From Sclerotiophoma versabilis (taxonomy: Eukaryota > Ascomycota > Dothideomycetes > Pleosporales > Didymellaceae): DNA of 64,000 nt. Position 1 is the stretch's first letter. Every line of letters begins with the position of its first letter. Where the stretch lies: contig JAAROD010000049.1 in NCBI GenBank assembly GCA_012274445.1, forward strand, positions 124,001 to 188,000. The letters run 5' to 3'. The position numbers and the translations under genes were made by a program. Positions 24,072 through 35,243 of the stretch are shown here, in pieces. The notes under the pieces were generated by a model. That model saw only the letters and a program-made list of their open reading frames with translations, was not told the origin of the DNA and searched no databases.

Positions 24072-26012
24072 TTAAGCCTTGCTCCGCCTTTCAAGCTTGC
24101 AAATAACGTTGCTCTGCATGATGAACGTAGCATTGCGGGTCTTCCAGGGTCGGTCGTGGGCCATCTTGACGGTGAATCGGCGTAGAATCTCCGGTACGGA
24201 TTTGTACATCTCCGCGATCGACAGCTATAGCAAGAAATCAGCTGATTGCAATGGGGTTTGAATAAACGCCAGCACTCACATGCTTGCCGATGCAGGTTCT
24301 CGTGCCAGCACCGAAAACCAGCATGGCCTTGTCCATTGCTCGATACTTCTCCTCGCTCTCCAGCCATCTCTCGGGTCTGAATTTATGCGTATCCTCACCG
24401 AAAACGTCTTTGTCAAATTGCACAACCATAGCGTTCATACCGATCTGATGAAAAGTCAGCCAGGAACAACAGTAGCACATGAGAAGTGAACAAACCTTGG
24501 TCCCGGGCTTGAGATAGTGTCCCGATACTTCTAGACCCGCTGTCGGCGCATAGCGCGGCATCGGTACAGCGAACGGCGGAAAGATACGAAGAGATTCTTG
24601 AATGACGGCTTTCAAGTACGGGAGCTTGGTTGCTTGATTGTACTGGACCGGATGCGTCAAGGAGCCATTTGCAAAAGCAGTATCGATCTCGTTGACTAGC
24701 TTTCTCATGGTATCGGGTGTCTTCATGAGATAGTAGAAGACCGCACGGAGTGCTCCAGAGGTACTGTCGGAACCGGCAATACTATCCACACATCAGCTTG
24801 GTAGCACTGCGAGGGCGGTTCCGTGCTCACACTGCGCCCCACATCTCGACATGGACATCATTGATGGTCAGACTGCCCGGCTTCTCATTCTTGATCGATA
24901 GGATCTGAGACAAAATGTCCGTTCGTTTGGACGTCAGGTCTTGCGTTCTGGCTTGTGCGATATCAGTCTCGCGAACAGCGGTCTTACGGATGCCGTCTGC
25001 TGCCATGATGGCCCTGAAGACCTTTGGAATAGCGATTCCGCAGTACAGAATAATAGAGCGCGCCCACAAGGGTGCCATTGCAACAACCGAGTTCAGTGGC
25101 ATGGCAGTATGCACTGCGTTGATGTATCCTCCGTAATCGATACTGTCTTTGATGAAACCAAACGGGCTACCAAAAAAGACTGTCCCAACGCCATCGAAAG
25201 AAAACCTATTGCGGTCAGCGGTGGTGTTGGATCTGTAGAAAGTTTCTGCTGTTGCAATTCAAAAGTGGTGATCACGAAACAGCGCGATGGATGTATGCTT
25301 AAAGTGGTCATAACTTACATCTCAAGCCATTCTCCAAAATCAAAAGCAGTATTTTGATCCGCAAACTCGCCGAGCTTCTCCATAAACAAGGTCACAACCT
25401 CATCCAGGGCTCTCTCATTCTTGAGCATGCTGGTTAATGTGTAGGATGGACCTACAACCTTTCTTGTGGCGGTGTGGTGCTTTTCATCGTCATCTGTGAA
25501 GGCATCGATACCACCAAGAGCCACTGGTCGGTAGGTGAGGTACCAGTCTGTTTTCTCCAGAGGCTTTTGTACAGGATAGATCACGGGAATGGCCTTTGGG
25601 TCACTGGAGCTGACTTCATCAGGAGCGATGCGAATAAGTGGGCCGTACTCTAAGCACTACATGTCAACACATGTTACACTACCATTAATATAATTTTCTC
25701 CAATAGAGAAAAGTGTTGACCCAAGGGTGGCTCGACTTACTATCGATGGTCAGCACAAGTAAGACTTCCCCAGGGTATAACCAACCTTTCATGTAATGCA
25801 CGTTGGTGGATCTCCAGATCTCCAACATACATACGGTACATCAGCCATGTCCGAGAGATGGAAGGCCACAGTGGTCCGGGAATCTTAGCGAGGGAATGAA
25901 ATGTGCGAGCATAAACGATCCAGAGCAGCCAGTACCCGAACAGAGGAGCGACGAACACTTTGAGGATCGTATTCCAGCTCAAGAAAAACATAACGGGGCC
26001 GAGCAAAGCCAT
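24072..26012 (-). CDS. Cytochrome P450, pisatin-demethylase-like group
   Basis: Haem monooxygenase with an N-terminal membrane anchor (FFLSWNTILKVFVAPLFGYW) and proline hinge (KIPGPLWPSISR). Later exons are well resolved: 25649-25319, 25205-24831, 24781-24496, 24444-24280 and 24224-24072. Landmarks are YGPLIRIAPDEV, FSFDGVGTVFFGSPFGF, the oxygen-binding helix GAVIAGSDSTSGALRA, the ExxR motif ESLRIF, RPERWL, and the haem loop FGAGTRTCIGKH with its cysteine ligand. The first junction is doubtful. The natural donor at 25,785 leaves the frame off by one; a donor GTCTTA at 25,765 restores it and gives 518 aa with about seven extra residues. The gene diverges from the CFEM receptor at 26,918. The substrate is unknown. 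Confidence 0.82.
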
Positions 26013-26917
26013 GATGAGAATTGCGGAAGGAGCATCTAACGAACCATGTCAACAGTATTTGTTGGTTTGCCGCAGACCGTCGCGACGTTTAACACTATGT
26101 CACATTCGTCCAGTTCCGTTCGTTGGGTCTGAGCGCGCTTGCTTCGCTTAAGAGACCATGCAGCCAAAACTGAGATAAGCGGTCGATGCAAATCGGAGAT
26201 TAATTGCTGTGAACATAGGAAGAGACGCTAATTGTCTTCTTCTCGCTTTTTCACTTCTCGCTTTTCTATCTTAATCTCTAGCAAGCAGGTGAGAAGCATA
26301 GCATTACATAGCTTCAACAATAACATCGGGCGCTCCACTCAAAGTACTATGCTCGTGTCTCATCACAAACAGCACACTAGATTCGGAGCCGCTGCTTGAC
26401 GGGGGATGGTTAAACTGACCTAATGCAATACTGCAGCGTGATCTAGGCACGTTCCAACGGAGGCGGGCCGTGGCTCGGCAGCTCTGGTGGGATACGCAGA
26501 GGCGCAGTTGTGGAGAACTACTCAGCCCCCACTCACAGACAATGGAATCAAGCGAAGCAACACGAGGACATACTCGGTCAAATTATACAACTGCCGCGAT
26601 GTAATCGCTCCGATTTTCGAAACTTGCTTTTTACAGGTTGAATTTTTCTGCGGATGCCAGGATATCTTCCTTCGCTCCACGCTCGGACGATGTAGCAGTC
26701 TGAAGGCGGGACAATTGCGGCACAATACATTGCAAACAAGCCTAAGATATGACCGAAATGTGCTGTTTGCCCAAGTTGGTGCTTCTGGTGTTGAAATGAG
26801 AGCGTGTAAGGGGGGCGCGATTGCTCCTTATAGCCTTAATCTTACCGCGTCTTACTCAGAGGTGAATAACAACCAGCCGGGACAAGTGCACATGTAAGCC
26901 AGCTGTAACCAGTGGTG
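26013..26917. other. Divergent promoter region, P450 and CFEM receptor
   Basis: About 900 bp shared by two genes transcribed away from each other. No coding frame or RNA is supported. Pyrimidine-rich stretches occur at 26,237-26,275. Confidence 0.45.
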
Positions 26918-28595
26918 ATGCGGTACTCGAAGAAGTGCATCTTTGTCTACGCTCTGTCAGTATGTATTAAGGTTGCTAACGCCAATCAAGTGGTGCTGCC
27001 GGCATGCGCTGTAAGTCCTCTACCTTGTACTCAGTTCTTGAAAGGTAGCTCAACATGTCCTGTAGGTTTCTTGTTACCAGTCTTCATCTGAAGTTCAAGC
27101 GCAATGCACTTTCGCCAGTAATGACTGCACTTGTGGGACCAGCGCAATAAATGCAGGCATTCAAAGCTGCGTTTTGCAAGAATGTACTGTGAAGGAATGG
27201 CTCGGTAAGTGCACCACTCTGACACAACGCACTTTGAAACGGTGGTTAAAGGACATTCACAAGCGACTGACCTATTCAAGTGGCAATGAACACGACTGAC
27301 ACAGTTTGCGAGCGGCCACAACGGAACGAGGGTCATGTGCTCATTATTTTTGCTGCCATGCTAGGCACACTTGCGTTCCTTGCCGTCTCGATGCGACTTT
27401 TCGTAGCGGTATGCCAGAAAAGCTTTGGATATGACGATTTGTTCGCTTGTCTAGCAGCGTGTATGTCTGTACCCAATTCAATTGGATTAGCCACTTCAGC
27501 AAAACTTGGACTTGGCAGAGATATCTGGACGCTTACGCCATACGAGATAACCAGAGTTCAGAAGGTAGGTGGGGTCTAAGCTGCCTCAGAGAAATACGCT
27601 AACATAGTTTTCAGGTCATATACATCTGTCAAAACTTCTACTTCTGGTGTTCGGGGTTTCAGAAGTTGTGTTTTCTGTTCTTTTTCCTGCGCATCTTCCC
27701 ATTTGAAAATGCAAGGCGATGGTGTTATGTTGGGATAGCACTGGCGATAGGCTATTCAGTAGGCTTCGGTCTCACCATGACCTTTGCTTGCTGGCCAATC
27801 CCCGGTGAGAAACAATGTTTTGAATGTCAACATCCTCATTTGCTGATTCTTGTTAGCGATCTGGACATCTTGGACTATGGAGAAGGCGCCTGTGTACTGC
27901 GTCAATCAGAATCTCTTTTACTACTTCGCCGCCGCCGCCAATATCAGCTCGGACGTAATGATAGCCCTCATTCCGGTTTCGCAGTTGTGGGGGCTCACTC
28001 TGACTCTTAAGAAGAGACTGTTGCTGTCTTCGATTTTTGGGGTCGGCTTCATGTAAGTTGAACTGCACGCATGCTGAGGTTATGAATCGGGTGAGCTGAT
28101 TCAGATAGCATCATTATCATATCGTGTCTGCGTGTGCAAACCCTGACACGGTATTCGAATACCACAAACCCAACCTATGACACCCTATCTAGCGCTACTT
28201 GGTCCAATGTCGAACTGAACGTAGGCGTGATCTGTATCTGCATGCCAGCGTTCCGCCGCTTTCTTGTGTATACTCTGCCGAAATGTTTCGGCTCGACAGA
28301 AGACAAGCTGTCGCCGCACGGCGAAGCGTATCTACGCAATAACCCATCCGCGAGCGGAAAGAAAAAAAGCAAGAGGAAAAGCACCTTACCCGACAGTCTC
28401 TTTACGACAACGATTATGAAAACCATAGATACACGGGTGTCGTCGGTCAAACCAGAGGAAGACGAGCTACAACTGGTAGAAATGGGGACGAACAAGTTTG
28501 CCAATGATAGCAACTGCAGCGTCTCAAATGCACCGTCCGAAACAGAGAGAAGCTACAAAGTGCAGAATCAGGCAACGTTACCGAAGGAATGGTAG
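26918..28595 (+). CDS. CFEM-domain seven-helix receptor, Pth11-like
   Basis: Six exons, 26918-27010, 27066-27204, 27281-27564, 27615-27804, 27857-28052 and 28109-28595, sum to 1,389 nt (462 aa). A signal peptide (MRYSKKCIFVYALSVCIKV) precedes a CFEM domain split by an intron: LPACAVSC, then CTFASNDCTCGTSA, then IQSCVLQECTVKEWL, with cysteine spacing as in the family. A rhodopsin-like seven-helix core follows (VLIIFAAMLGTLAFLAVSMR, FGYDDLFACLA, LGLGRDIW, LCFLFFFLRIF, WSNVELNVGVICICMPAFRR) and ends in a Ser/Lys-rich cytoplasmic tail. In Magnaporthe, Pth11 senses surface cues for infection. The ligand here is unknown. The chosen start gives an in-frame signal peptide without needing another intron. 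Confidence 0.87.
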
Positions 28596-29495
28596 AGCTT
28601 AGTTCGCCCTTACCACAAAAGCCCTAATCGACTCCATAGAGCGTTTCAGCGCACTGCAGACGCTTTCTCAGTACGCTATGCACACAACCCGATATAGTCT
28701 AGGTTATTTAAGGCACAACATCCTCGATAAGTACTGAGGGTAAAGTACATAGATACCTTGGCTCATAGATTCGATGGAACGTGCTGTTGGTACCGTAGTT
28801 ATGCCGTTCCGGTATACCGCAACGATTCTGTCTTGTGGAAGTAGTTGCATGGTGTGCAAGATATACTCAATCAGATTTTCTGTCTGGTATAGAAACTAGT
28901 AAATGGCTATACGTTACGTGCGGCGTAGATCTACATCCACGGAACAGCTCAACACTCGAGCATCTTGTAGACTACACAATCGACTTGCGGATTATTGACA
29001 GCAGGTCATGACGTGCCCGTTCAACAGTTACCCCACTTTTCGTTCTTGGGCTCGGTATCTCATCACGTCGTCGACCGGCGCATCATGCGGCTTACGATGC
29101 ACACACATCTAATATACGTGCATTGGACATACAATATTCGTCTTTATGTAGCTATGATGGGTGAAAGATGGACAATCATGTCGAGTGCGTTGATGTGAAA
29201 CCTGGAGAGGGCAATATGCAGCTGATAAACTTGGGCGAGAATTAGGAGCACTGCAAGGAGTATTGAAATTGACGATAAGGAACGTGCGAGTGGAGTAGCT
29301 GCGAGAGGATTTAGGAGTAAAGAAGTGTGCCAGAGAACTGACTTGAGATTATTTACGTTGTGTGAGTAAGTAATAGTACCAATATCATCTTCACACATGA
29401 AATTGGGAAAAGCAGCCTCACACATAGCCCGTGCAGTACACCATGGTCTAGATGAACAAACGAACAGCAACTTGAAAACAAGGCCTGGATCACAA
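28596..29495. other. Intergenic, convergent 3' ends
   Basis: About 900 bp between the CFEM receptor and the minus-strand two-helix gene. A minus-strand frame (29,470-29,144) contains a hydrophobic stretch (ISILLAVLLILAQVYQL) and could be joined to the neighbouring gene through a GTGAGT donor, but the family ends before that point, so it was left out. Confidence 0.4.
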
Positions 29496-30493
29496 TCAAG
29501 ATTCGATCTTACTCACAATCGCCAGGAGAGCTAACAAGGCTAGCATACCGTTAGTAGACCCTCACGAGCTCGGAGAAATATCAACTTACAAGTCCCCACA
29601 GTGAGTATAAACCCAGCAACTGTAAATGCAGTCTGCGCATCACCCCATTGCGTAACCCAAACAATACCTACCACCGTCGCTGCGACCCATGGCACGGAGC
29701 CTAAAACGGCAATACGAGTACCACTCCACCCTTCGATTAGCTCCAGCGCATGTCGCCGGTCGTTCTGTCGCAGTCTAAACACCCAGTCAACCCACGCATC
29801 CTCAGTCTTGATATCCGAAGGATTCTTGTAGATATGCAGCAGCTCATTCAACGTCAGATCGTCTAGTTGTACGACCTGGGGTTTCTGGCTCTTAGTGTAC
29901 TAGAGTGGAATAAGTCATAGAAAGCAGAACGATAGGGAATGTCTTACTGATAGCAATCTGATTTGTCGTAGGGTCTTGAGCGAGAGCCATCTTCGCGCAA
30001 AACCGCACATTTTGCGGTTGTATTCATTGCGTATAGCCAAGAAGAAGTTTCTATCGTCGTGGTATAAGTTTTTATCGTTTGCCAGCGCTTGCTGGAAGGT
30101 TGCGTCGTTGGGATACAAGTAAGCGGCTGTGACGCGCACTTTACCCATGACACCACCTTGTGTGCCTGCGCGATAGCACATGAGGTGGAGACTGCAAGTT
30201 AAACTTGGGTCAGAGGATTTTCCTGCTGCTTCGTTTTTGGGAGCGTGCGCCACTGGTGGCATCACGCTTGCTGCAGGGTCGACAGTCCTACTGATGGGGT
30301 AGTCTTGGTTATTCGGAGGCGAGCATGGAGCCGAGTCTGGAAACTTCAGCGTATTTGGTGGCTCGAAATCAGAGGAATCTTGAGAAAAGCGTCTACAACT
30401 TCTACCGGGCGAATCTCCTATGGAAGGAGACGGTGGTGTCCGTAGTGGGGCAGAGTGCCCAGAATCAAGTGAAGTTCGTACAGCTTCCTCCAT
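29496..30493 (-). CDS. Fungal two-helix membrane protein of unknown function
   Basis: Three exons, 30493-29948, 29899-29590 and 29539-29496, sum to exactly 900 nt (299 aa). The N-terminal about 110 residues are Ser/Pro-rich and probably disordered. Then comes a charged block (FFLAIRNEYNRKMCGFARRW, LKTLRQIRLLSYTKSQKPQV), then DAWVDWVFRLRQNDRRHALE followed by GWSGTRIAVLGSVPW, and two membrane helices (SVPWVAATVVGIVWVT and TAFTVAGFILTVGTSLLALL). I recall this arrangement as widespread in filamentous fungi without a known role. No catalytic residues are apparent. Confidence 0.68.
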
Positions 30494-31545
30494 GTTGGAT
30501 CGGGGCAAGCAGGATTACTCTTGCCTTCCTGAGCGTAATTGCGAGCTGGAATTCGGCCATGTCCTGGATAGTGTATACTTATTGATGCAGATGCGCTGAG
30601 CCTGCGCGGGCTGACCTGCTGACTGATGCTCGAAGCGAACTGCGCCACGCCGCCGCAGGGCAGCTCTCTGATATTGTTGGGATATCATTGAGCCTCCTCA
30701 TGTCTGCTTTTTGCTCAGCCTGCTGTCTTGCTAGTAGGCTGAGCCTGCCTAGCTTTGCGACGTTATCGTGTCATGAGTGCTGAACGACTGGTCAAAGTTC
30801 CAGGTGGTGTAAGCAGCCAAGCTCGTACTAGGACTTCAATGCTCGAGCTTGACACATTGTAGCTTCTTGAGGTCACGGTTGAGACGTGTCTGGTGAGGGT
30901 GGATTGACCGGTCACCTTTCTTGAGCTTACTGGCCATGCCTTAGAGGCAGAAAAGCGGGATGCCGTAGCATATTCACAGCGGCCGGTCATTGATACAAAG
31001 CACAGCCCGCCTTCTGAGCTTCCGAGTTTGAGCGAGCTTTCGGGTGTCCTGGCTGCTGCTGTATTTGCAGCTGGTGGAGGTGGAAGAGTGTGAGGGTGGA
31101 AATGCTGTGAGGCTACCCACTCAGAGACCCCCCATCGCCCTGCTCTCCGTCATCAGCACCACGTGACTGTCCGTTGCAAGGACACACGGTGAACGCACAG
31201 CGTGCACTGACGAGGGTTATGGTCGAGCACTGCACCTTGAATTCCGTGGGAACTCCGCAATGGCGCCTTCCTGTTCAAGCTAGCAGCGCGTAGCCTCGGC
31301 CGGGGCCAGCAATCAACACGCCCTGTGTGAAGTCGACTCTCTACATATCTCCTCAATGCCGCCGCCACGCTTGTCTGCGCTCGCCCGCCTGTCCAGTACG
31401 TGGTCCCGTGCACCGAGTGTGCGATTGACCTCACCCATTGCCAGCAACACGCCGCCGCACAGCTGAACGGAGCTGCCGTGCCTTCGTCGCCCGCCCCACC
31501 ACCCCACACGCTCGCCAGCTTCACGCGTCACCAGCACCTCTCGCC
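30494..31545. other. Intergenic, divergent promoters
   Basis: About 1.05 kb between the two-helix protein and threonine aldolase, transcribed apart. No gene or RNA is recognised. The 30,600-30,760 stretch has several short CTGCTG/GCCTGC-like repeats of no clear order. Confidence 0.45.
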
Positions 31546-32748
31546 ATGTCCGAGTTCGCGCAGTACACGGCGAAGAGCAGCAAGGCGCCCGCAACCAATG
31601 GCGACAGGCCAATTGGCACCGCCTGGGGCAATGAGCGCAACCCGGCGGCTTTCGACTTCCGCTCCGACGTGCACACGACGCCCACCCTGGCCATGCTGAG
31701 GGCCATCCAAGAGTGCACGCTGCTCGACGATGTCTCCATGGAAGACCCGACCACGCTGGGCCTGGAGAAGTTCATCGCCGAGCTGACGGGCAAGGAAGAC
31801 GCCCTCCTCGTCCTCTCCGGCAGCATGGGCAACCAAGTCGCCCTCCGCTCGCACCTCACCGCGCCGCCTCAGGCCATTGTGTGCGACCGCCGCTCCCACA
31901 TCATCCAGTACGAAGCAGGCGGCGTCGCCTCGCTGTCACAGGCGCTCACCCAGCCCATCGACGCCAAGAACGGAACCTACATCACCCTCGAGGAAGTGCA
32001 GAAGTACGCCGTCATCAGCGACGACGTGCACGCCTGCCCCACGCGCGTCATCTCCCTCGAAAACACGCTCAACGGCGCCATCATGCCGCTGTCCGAGGTC
32101 CGCCGCATCGCCGCCTGGGCCCGCTCCAACGGCATCATCCTGCACATGGACGGCGCGCGCCTGTGGGAGGCCGTCGCCGCAGGGGCCGGCACGCTGAAAG
32201 ACTTCTGCGCAGAGATGGACAGTCTCTCGCTGTGCTTCAGCAAAGGCCTCGGCGCGCCCATCGGCAGCATCATCGTCGGCACAAAAGACTTCATCAAGCG
32301 GAGCCGCTGGATCAGGAAATCCATCGGCGGCGGTCTACGACAGGCAGGCGTCGTCGCAGCACCGGCGCGCGTCGCCGTCGAAGAAACCTTCCTCAGCGGC
32401 CGCCTCGCAGAGTCGCACTTGAAAGCCAAGCGGATACAGAAGCTCTGGACCGATCTCGGCGGCCAACTCGACTACCCTGTCGACACCAACATGGTGTGGT
32501 TGAACCTCGAAGCCCACGGCATCGACATCAACCACTTCATCGAGACGGGCGAGAAGTACGGCGTGCGCACCAGAGGCGGCCGCTTCGTCGTGCACTACCA
32601 GATCAGCGAGGAGTGCATCGACGCCTGTCGCAAGCTCTTCACTGACGTGCTGACGGGCAAGCAGGGCCAGGGCAAGAAGGCCGAGGCACCGCATGACCCG
32701 GAAGAGCTGAAGATGAAGGGCCAGGTAGACGTCGACTGTAGTACATGA
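31546..32748 (+). CDS. GLY1: Low-specificity L-threonine aldolase
   Basis: PLP enzyme of 400 aa that splits L-threonine or L-allo-threonine into glycine and acetaldehyde, a cytosolic source of glycine. The fold-type I landmarks are present: FDFRSDVHTTPTLAML, GKEDALLVLSGSMGNQVALR, the RRSHI loop, ENTLNGAIMPLSEV, HMDGARLWEA, and CFSKGLGAPIGS with Lys233 as the likely Schiff-base lysine. The single exon starts at ATG 31,546, where family similarity begins; upstream codons are open but lack an ATG in place. The C-terminal about 25 residues are charged and variable. It converges with the amidotransferase gene, and the two stop codons are only 131 bp apart. Confidence 0.93.
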   Translation: MSEFAQYTAKSSKAPATNGDRPIGTAWGNERNPAAFDFRSDVHTTPTLAMLRAIQECTLLDDVSMEDPTTLGLEKFIAELTGKEDALLVLSGSMGNQVALRSHLTAPPQAIVCDRRSHIIQYEAGGVASLSQALTQPIDAKNGTYITLEEVQKYAVISDDVHACPTRVISLENTLNGAIMPLSEVRRIAAWARSNGIILHMDGARLWEAVAAGAGTLKDFCAEMDSLSLCFSKGLGAPIGSIIVGTKDFIKRSRWIRKSIGGGLRQAGVVAAPARVAVEETFLSGRLAESHLKAKRIQKLWTDLGGQLDYPVDTNMVWLNLEAHGIDINHFIETGEKYGVRTRGGRFVVHYQISEECIDACRKLFTDVLTGKQGQGKKAEAPHDPEELKMKGQVDVDCST

Positions 32749-32879
32749 GGAATATGAAAAAACGAAAAGAAATACACAGACACACCAATAATAAATCTTC
32801 TGAGATGAGGAGTAGTATGGCCAACATTGCTGAATTAAGTCTAGGTCGTAACGTCGTCAAAGTCCATCTATGCGTAATG

Positions 32880-34006
32880 CTACTCCAGCATATCGTCGTC
32901 TCCGTGGAAGAACCTCAGCACAGCCTTCGCAACCACTAACCCGTCGTGCATCAAATCCGCACTCTCCGCTGCTTCCTCCGCATCGTTCTTCTCCACGCTT
33001 CCCGCGTCCACACGCATCTCCAGCTGCCTCTTGACATGTCTCTCGTTGAACTCCATATGCCCCTGGCTCGTAAACAGTCGTTTCTGGATATATACGCCCT
33101 GCACCTCTGTGTGGTCCGTCGTGGCCCAGACGTGCACCTTGGTCCCCGGCTTGAGCAGATCTGTCGTCTCGGGGCTGGGTGCGTTGACGACGTGGTCGAG
33201 ATGCATTTGGTGCAGGCGAATTACCGACTCATCGGTCTGGAACAGCTGTTTCCCGACGTCGGACAGGGTGAGCTCCGTGTGCGAGAGTTCCCACTCGCCG
33301 GTGGGTTCGGGCTCGACGGTGGAGCCGAGGGTGCGGCAGAGGATCTGGTGGCCGAAGCAGATGCCTGTAAATTTGATGTCGGGCCGGTTCATCCAGATGT
33401 CTGTAGCGGGGGGTTAGTTGTGGTGTTCAGGCGTCGGATGCTGGGACTGCACTTTCAGCCTCTGAATCACTTACACTTGATGAAGTCCATGAGCTTGTGG
33501 ATCCACTCGTCGTCGCCATGCGCGTCCCACTCGCTCCCTGTGATGAGAATCGCATGCAAGTCCTCTGGGATGTCGTCTGGACCTGGCACTTCGCCGCCCT
33601 CTGGCTCGACAATGTACTGCATCATCGTCTCGATGCCGAGCTTGGGGTCATGGTCGTCACCAGCCTTTATGAACAGTTTGTTGAAGACTTCGCCGAAACC
33701 ACCAATCTCCCTCTGCGTGTCTGGATGTGTCTCGTCCGTCTCGAGAACTAGCATTCGCACCTTATCCGGGTGCTTGGAGACGGTCTGGACGGCTGGTAGG
33801 GGACTCATAGTGCGGTTAGGGATGTGGAATTGGCGTGTATTTGCAACGAAACAGAGCTTGGGTATCTTAGAAAATTTTGTAGTCGTAAGCGTCGTAGAGG
33901 TCGTGAGAGTAGTGAAAGTTGTAGAAGTTGCAGGGACTCGTGAAGAGAAGTAGGCAGTTTGTCGCAAACCCAGGGTTCGAACGATGACGCGCGCCAGCGT
34001 GCACAT
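32880..34006 (-). CDS. Class-I glutamine amidotransferase-like protein
   Basis: Two exons, 34006-33475 and 33400-32880, joined over a 74-nt intron, give 350 aa. The core has the GATase nucleophile elbow TGICFGHQIL and, further on, LHQMHLDHVV, with ITGSEWDAHGDDEWI before the intron. Fungal relatives of this type are often annotated as GMP-synthase-like or as yeast YLR126C-like proteins of uncertain substrate. Similarity starts near the internal ATG at 33,808 (MSPLPAVQTV). The 66 residues before it are rich in Thr, Ser and Arg with no Asp or Glu, which would suit a mitochondrial presequence, so two products are possible. Which start is used cannot be told from sequence. Confidence 0.84.
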
Positions 34007-35243
34007 AATCCATATAGTTAGCCAGCCAAGGCCGAAGGCTTCGTCAACTATTCGTCCATTGAAGATCCACGCAGCAAAAATACAGCAATTGCCTGCGGCC
34101 TAGAGGAGCCTCCTCAGCCTCTCCGCTTGGCATATCGCGTTTCGGTGGCGATGACGCAGGGTGTAGCTTTGTTCGAGAAGGTAAGCCCGAGGCGGACGAT
34201 GTAGATGAAGGGAACAGAGGGTCCATTACGTTATGGTATGCTTTTGGAAAGCTTGTCGAGAGCTAGATTCCGCTAGAGCCGGTCCGATTCCGAGGCCAGC
34301 GGAGCGGAGAGGAATGACAAGCCAGGATATCTTGGATATATCGATTGTGGACATCATGTTCGCTGTGGTGGCGTGTTACCGAGTCAGGCGAGCCGGGAGT
34401 GGAGCCATTGAAGGTGTCAAAGAAGCTGGAGAAATGGGCAGTATATTCACGTTTCGAAGGAAGTAAGAGCTATGACGTAATCCGGGGCAGCTTCGTGTGT
34501 GCTTCCTCGACTCTTTAGAGAAAGTCTAGATAGCCTGACAGTGACCACACTCTGATCATCTCCAAAAGGGGGTATATGTATGCCCGTCTCGGCGTCTCGA
34601 GTCTATTAAGGAGGAATATGCAGTGTTAGGATGAGGCTGCCTTGAGTTGTTGAAGTAGGAGTCTGCCAGGACAGTGTGAGGCATCGGCCGCGACTTTAGT
34701 AAGTGCATGTCAGAACGGATGAACGCAGCTTGCTTTTGATAGCGAGGCGAGACGAGACAACGATGAAAGCTTATCTGGACGTCAACACACTGGTCTCGTG
34801 AGATAACGAAGCAGTTGCTCGGGAAGTCGGTTTAGGACATGCCGATCTCGCACGGCTATAGCTTATTCCCGGATAACGGCCGGCACCTTCCTCTTCCACG
34901 TCGTCTGCTGCTGCACCGGCTGCTCCTTGTGCGTATACTTTGAAGAGGCTCTGCACCTGATTCGCTTCAATTCGCTGGTAGGTGCTGAACGGCAATGAAC
35001 AAGTGGTGTCTTGCCACGGTCGAACAAAACTCCGGATATGTATCCGTGGCGCAAGCGCACCAGTCTACACAACATGCATCACCACTTCCTGGCACTAGCT
35101 CTGCGTTTCGATAGGCTGCAGGATCCGTTTAAAGATGCATATGCCCCAGAAGTTCGACATACGGAGCCCTTCTGTCTGTCATTTTAACTGCAAGCCTAGC
35201 CATAGGTCGCACGACCACCTCTTGCCCATGCTCTGTCGACACC
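34007..35243. other. Intergenic, divergent promoters
   Basis: About 1.2 kb between the amidotransferase and the MFS exporter. Short minus-strand frames at 34,226-34,044 (60 codons, ATG start) and 34,995-34,771 have fair composition but no domain or splice support and were not called. Confidence 0.4.

Noticed and set aside
29144..29470. Extra 3' exon of the two-helix protein gene
   Set aside because: A GTGAGT donor allows it, but the family's C-terminus ends before it and the added sequence does not resemble the family.
24072..30493. Secondary-metabolite cluster around the P450, receptor and dehydrogenase
   Set aside because: No polyketide synthase, NRPS, terpene cyclase or prenyltransferase is seen anywhere in the window.
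31713..32645. 310-codon plus-strand frame inside threonine aldolase
   Set aside because: Arg/His/Pro-rich alternate frame of the true gene, without a domain.
32946..33953. 335-codon plus-strand frame opposite the glutamine amidotransferase
   Set aside because: The minus strand has the catalytic TGICFGHQIL and a well-formed intron; the plus frame has no recognisable motif.
33961..33985. GGGTTCGAACG resembling a tRNA B box
   Set aside because: There is no matching A box or cloverleaf, and it lies within the 5' coding part of the amidotransferase gene.
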